Source: Amycolatopsis bartoniae (lineage in GTDB: Bacteria; Actinomycetota; Actinomycetes; Mycobacteriales; Pseudonocardiaceae). From it: a DNA stretch of 64,000 nt. Position numbers and translations under genes: made by a program. Of the stretch, positions 41,058 through 48,237 are shown piece by piece. Under the pieces are notes generated by a model that saw only the letters and a program-made list of their open reading frames with translations, did not search any database and was not told the DNA's origin. Position 1 is the stretch's first letter. The number at the start of each line of letters is the position of its first letter. The stretch covers positions 501,501 to 565,500 of the forward strand of contig NZ_JACHWH010000003.1 in NCBI RefSeq assembly GCF_014191255.1, given 5' to 3'.

Positions 41058-41435
41058 TCAGCTCTCGTCCGCCAGCAGGTCCCGCAGCGTCCGCTCGTCC
41101 TGTTCGCTCAGGCCGCTGACGAACCGGGTGAGCACCGAGGCGTGGTCGGCTTCCGCGTCGAGCAGCCGTGACATCCGCCACGCCACCAGGCTCGACGGGT
41201 CGCCGATGGCGGCGTAGCGGTACGCCCGCCCGTCCCGGTGCCGGGTCACGGCGTCCTTCTCCCAGAGCCGGGTGAGGGTGGTGACCACGGTGCTGTAGGA
41301 CAGTTTCCGGGCCCGCGGCAGCAGTTCGAGGACCTCGCCGGGCGTCAGGGCGGCAGCGGCCTCACTCAGGACTGTGAGGATTTCGGTGGCGAGAGCGCCG
41401 GGCCTGCGCCGCGGCTGAGATTCGTCACTCTGCAT
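41058..41435 (-). CDS. BlaI/MecI/CopY-type repressor
   Basis: 125 aa from ATG 41435. Winged helix of the penicillinase-repressor family: ALATEILTVLSEAAAALTPGEVLELLPRARKLSYSTVVTTLTRLWEKDAVTRHRDGRAYRYAAI, followed by a short dimerisation region ending GLSEQDERTLRDLLADES. It is divergent from an M56 peptidase gene, the classical BlaI/BlaR arrangement in which the membrane protease leads to repressor release. In actinobacteria the signal is often not a beta-lactam. GTAGCG occurs twice in the 58-bp intergenic region as a possible half-site. Confidence 0.92.
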   Translation of the reverse strand: MQSDESQPRRRPGALATEILTVLSEAAAALTPGEVLELLPRARKLSYSTVVTTLTRLWEKDAVTRHRDGRAYRYAAIGDPSSLVAWRMSRLLDAEADHASVLTRFVSGLSEQDERTLRDLLADES

Positions 41436-41493
41436 GGCCGGTTCATCGTAGCGAGGCGGTAGCGTGACCGGCGAGTCGCGAGGGAGGGGCGGG

Positions 41494-42408
41494 ATGCTCG
41501 ATCACTTCGCCTGGTCCGTCGTGGCGGTGCCGCTGATCGTGCTGCTCGCGGCCCGGCTGCTGGGCGACCGGCTCCGGCCGGACACCGCCGCCCGGGTGTT
41601 CGCGTGGACGGCGCTCGTGGCCGCGGGTGCGGCGGCGGTGAACCTGCTGGCGTTCGCGGTCACCGCGGTGGCCGAAATCCCCGTCGTGGCAAGGACCTTC
41701 GACTGGTCGCGAGCCGTCGTCGCCGCCGGCACCGCGCCCGTGCCGGAGGTTTCGTGGCTGGCGCTGGGCTGGGTCGTGGTGGCCGCCGGTGCCGTGGTCC
41801 ATGTCGTGCGGCGCCGCCGCCGTGCCCTGCGCGGTGCGCGGCGGGAGGCGGCGCTGCTGCCCGCCGGCGAGGACGTGGTGCTCGTGCCCGATCCCGGGGC
41901 CGACGCCTTCGCGCTGCCGGGAAAGCCCGGCCGGATCGTGGTCACCACCGGGATGCGGAAGCTGCTCGACGAGCGGCAGTACTCGGCCCTGCTCGCGCAC
42001 GAGCGCGCGCATCTCGCGGGCGACCACCACGTGCTGGTGTGGCTGGGCGAGCTCGCCGCGGCCGTCCACCCGCTGCTGCGGCCCGTCGCCCGCCGGGTCG
42101 GGTTCCTGGTCGAGCGGGCCGCCGACGAGTCGGCCGTCCGCGAGCTGGGGGACCGGCGGCAGGTCGCGGTGGCGATCGGCACGGCCGCGCTCGCCACCAC
42201 GGAGCCCGCGCGCCCCGGCGCGCGGCTGATGGCGCTGGGTTCCTCGCCCGGAGTCGTGCCGGACCGGGTCCGGGCGCTGCTGCGGCCCGGGCGCGCCGCC
42301 CGCTGGCAGGCCGTCGTGCCGGTGGTGCTCGCGGCGACTACCGTGCTGTGGACCGGCGAGTGTCTCCTCGACCTCGTCCAGCTGCTGGAGCTGGCGCGGC
42401 TGCGCTGA
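41494..42408 (+). CDS. M56 family (BlaR1-like) membrane metalloprotease
   Basis: 304 aa. ATG 41494 is chosen over the GTG at 41464 because GAGGGAGGGG lies just upstream and the first helix follows at once (FAWSVVAVPLIVLLAARLL). Membrane helices occur near 5-22, 35-60, 85-105 and at the C-terminus. The zinc motif HExxH is present as LLAHERAHLAGDHHVL, with the third ligand region RAADESAVREL. No penicillin-binding sensor domain is attached, so it must sense something else or act with a partner. It pairs with the divergent BlaI repressor. Confidence 0.9.
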   Translation: MLDHFAWSVVAVPLIVLLAARLLGDRLRPDTAARVFAWTALVAAGAAAVNLLAFAVTAVAEIPVVARTFDWSRAVVAAGTAPVPEVSWLALGWVVVAAGAVVHVVRRRRRALRGARREAALLPAGEDVVLVPDPGADAFALPGKPGRIVVTTGMRKLLDERQYSALLAHERAHLAGDHHVLVWLGELAAAVHPLLRPVARRVGFLVERAADESAVRELGDRRQVAVAIGTAALATTEPARPGARLMALGSSPGVVPDRVRALLRPGRAARWQAVVPVVLAATTVLWTGECLLDLVQLLELARLR

Positions 42409-42438
42409 TCGCCGCAGCCCCGGGGCTTTCGCCTGCGG

Positions 42439-42457
42439 TTAGGTTAGGCTATCTTCT
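42439..42457. promoter_or_regulatory. DtxR/IdeR iron box of the efe operon
   Basis: TTAGGTTAGGCTATCTTCT matches the 19-bp iron-box consensus (TTAGGTTAGGCTAACCTAA) at 15 positions, the first 13 being identical. It lies about 100 bp upstream of efeU, so iron repression by a DtxR/IdeR protein is expected. Confidence 0.8.
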
Positions 42458-42472
42458 ACATTTGAGTAGAAG
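42453..42472. promoter_or_regulatory. Second operator-like palindrome upstream of efeU
   Basis: CTTCTACATTTGAGTAGAAG has perfect 7-bp arms with a 6-bp centre and overlaps the end of the iron box by 5 bp. TCTAC/GTAGA arms resemble BlaI/CopY-type sites, and a BlaI gene lies 1 kb away; a Fur-family site is the alternative. Confidence 0.5.
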
Positions 42473-42560
42473 GTGGCGGTCGCCCGGCGACCCCGTGTCT
42501 CCGCGAGGGATGAACGGCCTGTTTCGTGCTGCGCGAAAACAGGGTGAGGAAGGCTGACCA

Positions 42561-43409
42561 ATGGTGTTTTCGAGCGCGCTCATCGGGTTGCGCGAGGGGC
42601 TGGAGGCCGCCCTCGTGGTGAGCATCCTGGTGGCCTTCCTGGTCAAGACCGGGCGCCGGGACGCGTTGCGGTTCGTCTGGCCCGGCATCGCGGCCGCGGT
42701 GCTGCTGTCGGTGGCCGTCGGAGCCGTCCTGACCTACGGCACGGCGCAGCTGAGCTTCGAGCACCAGGAACTGCTCGGCGGCAGCCTGTCGATCGTCGCG
42801 GTGGGCTTCGTCACAGCCATGATCTTCTGGATGCGCAAGGCTTCCCGGCACATCGCCGCGGAGCTGCGCGGCAAGATGGCCGACGCGCTGGAGGTCGGGC
42901 CCGCGGCGGTGCTCCTGCTGTCGTTCCTCGCGGTGGGCCGCGAAGGGCTCGAAACGGCCGTGTTCTTCTACTCGGCCGTGCAGACCGCCCAGTCCGACAC
43001 GGTGCAGCCGCTGATCGGTTTCGTGCTCGGCATCGCGGTCGCGATCGTCCTCGCGTACCTGCTCTACCGCGGCGCGGTCCGCTTCGACCTGGGGAAGTTC
43101 TTCACCGTCACCGGGGTGCTGCTGGTGTTCGTCGCCGCCGGCGTGCTGGGCTACGGCCTGCACGACCTGCAGGAGGCCGGTTTCCTGCCCGGCCTGACCA
43201 CGCTGGCCTTCGACGCCTCGAACGCCCTGCCGGAGACCTCCTGGTACGGCGTGCTGCTCAAGGGGATCTTCAACTACTCCCAGCAGACCACCGTGCTGCA
43301 GGCGGTCGCGTGGGTCGCCTACGTCGTCGTCGTGCTGCCGCTGTTCCTCCGGCCCGCCCACAGGAAAACCGCTGCCACCGCGGCGACCCCCGCCGCTGCG
43401 AAGGAGTGA
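42561..43409 (+). CDS. efeU: EfeU iron permease
   Basis: 282 aa from ATG 42561. Ftr1/EfeU-type permease with seven helices and two REGLE iron-ligand motifs (GLREGLEAALVVS at ~10 and GREGLETAVFFY at ~119). It imports iron in concert with EfeO and EfeB. The operon order U-O-B is standard, with 2- and 4-nt junctions. Control by the upstream iron box is expected. Confidence 0.96.
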   Translation: MVFSSALIGLREGLEAALVVSILVAFLVKTGRRDALRFVWPGIAAAVLLSVAVGAVLTYGTAQLSFEHQELLGGSLSIVAVGFVTAMIFWMRKASRHIAAELRGKMADALEVGPAAVLLLSFLAVGREGLETAVFFYSAVQTAQSDTVQPLIGFVLGIAVAIVLAYLLYRGAVRFDLGKFFTVTGVLLVFVAAGVLGYGLHDLQEAGFLPGLTTLAFDASNALPETSWYGVLLKGIFNYSQQTTVLQAVAWVAYVVVVLPLFLRPAHRKTAATAATPAAAKE

Positions 43410-43411
43410 CC

Positions 43412-44548
43412 TTGTCCGCGTTCCCCCGAACCCCGCTCGCCGTGCTGGCCGCCGCCGGTGCTCTCGTGGCGCTGTCCGCCTGTGGTGGCACGGGCTCCGG
43501 CTCGGCCGGTGGCGGCCCGATCACGGTCGAGGCGTCCGACACGTCCTGCCGGGTCTCGGCGACCACTGCCGCCGCGGGGAACGTGACGTTCGAGGTCACC
43601 AACAAGGGCAGCAAGGTCACCGAGTTCTACCTCTACGCCGAGGGCGACCGGATCATGGGCGAGGTCGAGAACATCGCGCCCGGCCTGAACCGGCGGCTCA
43701 TCGTGGAGGTCCCGGAGGCCGGCACGTACCAGACCGCGTGCAAGCCCGGCATGACGGGCGACGGGATCCGCGGGACGTTCACGGTCACCGGGGGAGCCCA
43801 GCAGCAGGGTGATGTGAACGCGCAGAAGGCGGCGGCCACGAAGACCTACGCCGCGTACGTCACCGACAACAGCCGTGCGCTGGCCGCGGAGACGGCGAAG
43901 TTCGCCGACGCGGTGAAGTCCGGGAACGTGGCGCAGGCGAAGTCCGAGTACGCGCGCACCCGCGTGTTCTACGAACGGATCGAGCCGGTGGCCGAGAAGT
44001 TCGGCGACCTCGACCCGGCGATCGACAACCGCGAGGCCGACCTGGAGCCGGGGGAGCGGTTCACCGGCTTCCACCGGCTCGAAAAGGACCTCTGGGTGAC
44101 CGGTCTGCAGCCCGACAGCGCGCAGATCGCGGACCAGCTCGTCACCGACGTCAACAACCTGGTCGCCAAGGCCGGGACGCTGCAGCTGACCGCGCTCGAC
44201 CTGGCCAACGGGGCGAAGGGCCTCCTCGACGAGGTCGCCACCGGCAAGATCACCGGCGAGGAGGAGACGTTCTCGCACACCGACCTCTGGGACTTCCAGT
44301 CCAACCTGGACGGTTCCAAGGCGGCGATCGCCGCGCTGCGCCCGGTCATCCAGCAGCGGGACGCCGCGCTGGTGTCCACTCTGGACACCGAGTTCGCGAA
44401 CGTGCAGTCCCTGCTGGACAAGACCCGGGTCGGGGACGGGTTCAAGTACTACGACCAGCTCTCCCAGGACGAGGTCAGGACGTTCGCCTCGGCGGTCGAC
44501 GCGCTGAGCGAGCCGTTGAGCAAGGTCGCGGAGGTCGTCGCGCAATGA
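43412..44548 (+). CDS. efeO: EfeO iron-binding lipoprotein
   Basis: 378 aa. TTG 43412 is taken as start because AAGGAG lies 5 nt upstream; a GTG at 43406 would fall within that site. Lipobox LSACGG, then an N-terminal cupredoxin-like domain (ITVEASDTSCRVSATTAAAGNVTFEVTNKG) and a C-terminal imelysin/M75 domain with the H-x-x-E pair in FTGFHRLEKDLWV. It binds iron outside the membrane for transfer to EfeU. The two-domain form is the complete EfeO type. Confidence 0.95.
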   Translation: MSAFPRTPLAVLAAAGALVALSACGGTGSGSAGGGPITVEASDTSCRVSATTAAAGNVTFEVTNKGSKVTEFYLYAEGDRIMGEVENIAPGLNRRLIVEVPEAGTYQTACKPGMTGDGIRGTFTVTGGAQQQGDVNAQKAAATKTYAAYVTDNSRALAAETAKFADAVKSGNVAQAKSEYARTRVFYERIEPVAEKFGDLDPAIDNREADLEPGERFTGFHRLEKDLWVTGLQPDSAQIADQLVTDVNNLVAKAGTLQLTALDLANGAKGLLDEVATGKITGEEETFSHTDLWDFQSNLDGSKAAIAALRPVIQQRDAALVSTLDTEFANVQSLLDKTRVGDGFKYYDQLSQDEVRTFASAVDALSEPLSKVAEVVAQ

Positions 44549-45795
44549 GCCAGGAGGGTGCTGAGGTCTCCCGTCGCAAGCTCTTCGGCTGGGCCGGGGC
44601 GGGGGTCGCCCTCGCCGGCGCGGGAGCGGCCGCCGGGGTCGGCGTCGACCGGCTCGGCACGGCGTCGGCTTCGACGTCCACTGTGGACTTCCACGGCGAG
44701 CACCAGGCGGGCATCGTCACGCCCGCGCAGGCGAACCTGCACTTCGCGGCGCTGGACGTGACCACGAGCGACGTGGGTGAACTGCGTCAGTTGTTGCGGG
44801 AGTGGACCGACGCCGCGCGGCGGATGACCGCGGGCCAGCAGGTGACGGCCGACGGCGCGGTCGGTGGCGCGGCGGAGGCGCCGCCCACCGACACCGGTGA
44901 GGCGCTCGACCTGCCGGCGTCGCAGCTGACGATCACCGTCGGGTTCGGGCCGTCGTTGTTCGACGAGCGGTTCGGCCTGGCCGCGAAACGGCCGCCGCAG
45001 CTGGTGGACCTGCCGGTGTTCCCGAAGGACAAGCTCGATCCCGCCCGCAGCGGGGGCGACCTGTGCATCCAGGCCTGCGCGGACGACCCGCAGGTCGCGG
45101 TCCACGCCGTCCGCAACCTCGTGCGGATCGGCTTCGGGGTGACGCAGGTGCGGTGGTCGCAGCTGGGTTTCGGGCGCAGCTCCTCGACCTCGCGGGCGCA
45201 GCAGACCCCGCGGAACCTGTTCGGGTTCAAGGACGGCACCAACAACGTCAAGGCCGAGGACACCGACGTCCTGCGCGACCAGGTGTGGGCGCAGGCCGGT
45301 GACGGGCAGCCGTGGATGGCCGGGGGCACGTACCTGGTGGCGCGGCGGATCCGGATGCACATCGAGACGTGGGACCGGGAGTCGCTCGCCGGGCAGGAGC
45401 AGATCATCGGCCGCAGCAAGGGATCCGGCGCGCCGCTCGGCCAGACCGGCGAGTTCGACCCGGTCGACCTCGACGTCGCGGGCGCCGGCGGGGTGCCGGT
45501 GATCGCGGAGGACGCCCACGTCCGGCTGGCCTCCAGCCAGACCCGCGGCGGCGTCCGCATCCTGCGCCGGGGTTACAACTTCGTCGACGGCTCCGACGGC
45601 GTCGGCCACCTCGAAGCGGGCCTGTTCTTCCTGGCGTTCAACCGCGACACCCGCACCCAGTACATCCCGATGCAGCGCGCGCTCTCGTCGAAGGACGCCA
45701 TGATGGAGTACGTGCAGCACACGGGCTCGGCGCACTTCGCGATCCCGCCCGGCGTCACGCCGGGAACCAGCTGGGGCGACGGCCTGTTCGCGTAA
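44545..45795 (+). CDS. efeB: EfeB Dyp-type haem peroxidase, Tat-exported
   Basis: 416 aa from ATG 44545, overlapping the efeO stop. The N-terminus has a twin-arginine signal (VSRRKLFGWAGAGVALAGAG). Dyp-peroxidase features are the distal GFKDGTNN motif with the catalytic Asp, and AHVRLASSQTRGGVRILRRGYNF with the proximal region near the end. It works with EfeU/EfeO in ferrous-iron uptake, probably by oxidising Fe2+ or releasing iron from haem. Confidence 0.95.
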   Translation: MSQEGAEVSRRKLFGWAGAGVALAGAGAAAGVGVDRLGTASASTSTVDFHGEHQAGIVTPAQANLHFAALDVTTSDVGELRQLLREWTDAARRMTAGQQVTADGAVGGAAEAPPTDTGEALDLPASQLTITVGFGPSLFDERFGLAAKRPPQLVDLPVFPKDKLDPARSGGDLCIQACADDPQVAVHAVRNLVRIGFGVTQVRWSQLGFGRSSSTSRAQQTPRNLFGFKDGTNNVKAEDTDVLRDQVWAQAGDGQPWMAGGTYLVARRIRMHIETWDRESLAGQEQIIGRSKGSGAPLGQTGEFDPVDLDVAGAGGVPVIAEDAHVRLASSQTRGGVRILRRGYNFVDGSDGVGHLEAGLFFLAFNRDTRTQYIPMQRALSSKDAMMEYVQHTGSAHFAIPPGVTPGTSWGDGLFA

Positions 45796-45955
45796 TCGTC
45801 CTTTGTGGACTAGCACCGGCTTTGCTCCCGGATGTCCGGTTCGCGTCGCCCCGGCGACCGTCGGCCAGCCCCCGTTTCCCTTGCGTTCAGCGAACACGGG
45901 CGTACGCTTCATGTGCTGTGCCTAAGTTTCCTCGCGAGTGCGAAACGAGGAATCC

Positions 45956-46894
45956 ATGGACACGAACCTCGCGGTCAGGGCCCGGGGAGTCAGCAGGTTC
46001 TTCGGTGACGTCGTGGCCCTCGACGCGGTCGACCTGGACTTGGCCCAGGGACAGATCCACGGGCTCGTCGGGCCGAACGGAGCCGGGAAGACGACGTTGC
46101 TCGGCCTGCTGCTGGGCCTCGCGACCCCCGACGAAGGCACCCTCGAGATCCTGGGCACGCCCGCCGGACGGGCGCTGACGGCTCCCGACGGGGTGGCCGG
46201 CTTCGTCGACGGCCCCGGCCTCTACCCCTCGCTCACCGCCCGGCAGAACCTCGCCGCGCTGGCCGCCCTGCGCGGCGGCACGCGGACGGCGCCGATCGAC
46301 GACGTGCTGCACGAGGTGGGGCTGACCGACGTCGCCGACGACCGGGTGCGCGGCTTCTCCCTGGGGATGCGCCAGCGGCTCGGGCTCGCCGCGGCCCTGC
46401 TCACCCGGCCCCGGCTGCTGGTGCTCGACGAGCCGTCCAACGGCCTCGACCCGGCGGGCAAGCGGCACGTGCACGGGGTCCTCACCCGGCTCGCCGCGGA
46501 CGGCGCCGCCGTGGTGCTGTCCAGCCACCGCATGGACGACCTCGAAGCGCTGTGCTCGGAGGTCACCATCCTCGCCACCGGGCGCGTCGTGTTCTCCGGC
46601 CCGCTGGCCAAGCTGTCGGCCGAGAACCGCGAACTGGACTACCGGCTGCGCACCTCCGACCCGGCGGCGGCCAGGAAGCTGGCGGAGGAGACGCCCGGAA
46701 TCCGGCCCGTCGAGGACAGCGGGGCGCGCCGCGACTCCGAGGTGCTCGTGTTCCGCGCGCTGGTGCCCGCGCTCGACGAACTGGTGACGCGTCTCGTGCG
46801 CGCCGGTGTCGCCGTGCGCGAGCTCGCCCCCGTGGTGTCCCCGCTGGAGGCCGCGTTCCTCGCGCTCACCGAACAGGAAGTGCCCGCCCCATGA
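45956..46894 (+). CDS. ABC transporter ATP-binding protein
   Basis: 312 aa from ATG 45956 with GAGG before it; a GTG 18 nt upstream is possible. Complete ABC ATPase: Walker A GPNGAGKTT, signature FSLGMRQRLGLA, Walker B LLVLDEPSNGLDP, and switch His in SSHRMDD. The C-terminal ~90 residues are the extension seen in CcmA/DrrA-like exporters with ABC-2 permeases. It is coupled by ATGA to the permease gene. Confidence 0.95.
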   Translation: MDTNLAVRARGVSRFFGDVVALDAVDLDLAQGQIHGLVGPNGAGKTTLLGLLLGLATPDEGTLEILGTPAGRALTAPDGVAGFVDGPGLYPSLTARQNLAALAALRGGTRTAPIDDVLHEVGLTDVADDRVRGFSLGMRQRLGLAAALLTRPRLLVLDEPSNGLDPAGKRHVHGVLTRLAADGAAVVLSSHRMDDLEALCSEVTILATGRVVFSGPLAKLSAENRELDYRLRTSDPAAARKLAEETPGIRPVEDSGARRDSEVLVFRALVPALDELVTRLVRAGVAVRELAPVVSPLEAAFLALTEQEVPAP

Positions 46895-48234
46895 CCACGA
46901 CCGCCGTTCCCGCCCGCCCCGTCCCGGTGGCGCGCGGCTACCGCTTCGAGCTGGTCAAGCTGTTGTCCCAGTGGCGGGTGCGCCTGGTGATCGCCGCCTG
47001 CTGGCTCGCGCCCGCGGTCTTCGTCGCGCTGGTGGGCCAGCAGAGCTCGCTGCCCACCGACACCACGTTCGGCCGCTGGATGCACGCCACGGGCTGGGCC
47101 GGTGCACTGGTGATGCTCGGGTTCGCCGGCACCTACGCGCTGCCGCTGCTGACGTCGCTGGTCGCCGGGGACGTCTTCGCCGTCGAGGACCGGCTCGGCA
47201 CCTGGCGCCACCTGCTGGTGGCGGTCCGCTCGCCGCGCCGGATCTTCGCGGCGAAGGCGCTGGCCAGCCTCACCGTCATCCTGCTGCTCGTGGTGGGGAT
47301 GGCGGTGTCGGGGATCATTGGCGGGCTCGCGACGGTCGGGAACCAGCCGCTGGTGGGCCTCGACGGTCACCTGCTGGCGCCCGGTGCCGCCGCCGGACAG
47401 GTGCTGCTGTCCTGGGTCTGCGTGCTCGCCCCGACCCTCGCGCTGGCGGGGATCGGGCTGCTGGGGTCCGTCGCGTTCGGACGGTCCCCGATGGGGTTGC
47501 TGCTGCCCGTGGTCGTCGCGCTCGCGATGGACCTCGCGCAGATGCTGCCGCTGCCCGTCGCGGTGCGCTTCGCCCTGCCCAGCTACACCTTCATCGCCTG
47601 GACGGGCCTGTTCACCGACCCCGTGCAGGCCGGCCCGCTGCTGATCGGCGTCGCGGTCAGCCTGGTGTGGGCGGTGGTCGCGACAGTGCTGGCGTACCTG
47701 CTGTTCCTGCGGCGCGACTTCACCAGCCAGACCTACGACGGCTCGGGCCGCCGCGCGCTCGTCGCCGGCGCCGTGCCGCTCGTCGCGCTCCTCGCGGTCA
47801 CCACCGGCATCGTGGCCGTGGCGACGCCGTCCACCGGATCCGGGATCGAGCAGGACGACGTGCAGGCTTCGGTGTCCACGGCGTTCGCCCACCTCTACCG
47901 GCTCCAGACCCAGCAGCTGCACCGGCCCGACGTCACCGAGGCGCAGCTGGCGGCCACCACGGCGTGCACCAAGGGCGACGGGCTGGTCGAGCCCGAGGGG
48001 CCCGGCAACGACTGGCGCTGCGTCGTCTCCTGGCACCTCCCCGGCGTCGACGCCACCGGCCAGGCGATCTACCAGCTCGACGTGACCTCGGACGGGCGGT
48101 ACGTCGCCGACGGCGACGGGCCGAAGGAAGTGAACGGCTACTTCCAGGTGCGCACCCCCGCCGGGGACGAACCGAACCCGCTCTGGCAGTTCGACGGCAA
48201 CGTCGACCTGCTCCCCACCACACCGAAGGGATAA
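46891..48234 (+). CDS. ABC-2 permease with C-terminal extracytoplasmic domain
   Basis: 447 aa from ATG 46891. Six membrane helices occupy ~25-280 (e.g. VRLVIAACWLAPAVFVALVG, LPLLTSLVAGDVFAVEDRLGTWRHLLVAVRSPRRIFAAK, the ABC-2 coupling region). A seventh helix (ALVAGAVPLVALLAVTTGIVAVA) is followed by ~150 residues outside the membrane with two Cys (TTACTKGDG, DWRCVVSWH) and beta-rich content (GQAIYQLDVTSDGRYVADG). Such a soluble tail is unusual for an ABC-2 permease and may bind cargo or the product of the next gene, which follows after 3 nt. Confidence 0.88.
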   Translation: MTTTAVPARPVPVARGYRFELVKLLSQWRVRLVIAACWLAPAVFVALVGQQSSLPTDTTFGRWMHATGWAGALVMLGFAGTYALPLLTSLVAGDVFAVEDRLGTWRHLLVAVRSPRRIFAAKALASLTVILLLVVGMAVSGIIGGLATVGNQPLVGLDGHLLAPGAAAGQVLLSWVCVLAPTLALAGIGLLGSVAFGRSPMGLLLPVVVALAMDLAQMLPLPVAVRFALPSYTFIAWTGLFTDPVQAGPLLIGVAVSLVWAVVATVLAYLLFLRRDFTSQTYDGSGRRALVAGAVPLVALLAVTTGIVAVATPSTGSGIEQDDVQASVSTAFAHLYRLQTQQLHRPDVTEAQLAATTACTKGDGLVEPEGPGNDWRCVVSWHLPGVDATGQAIYQLDVTSDGRYVADGDGPKEVNGYFQVRTPAGDEPNPLWQFDGNVDLLPTTPKG

Positions 48235-48237
48235 CCG

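Noticed and set aside
41436..41493. A classical TACA-N2-TGTA BlaI/CopY operator between the BlaI and M56 genes
   Set aside because: Only a GTAGCG direct repeat is visible; no full palindrome of the known type is present.
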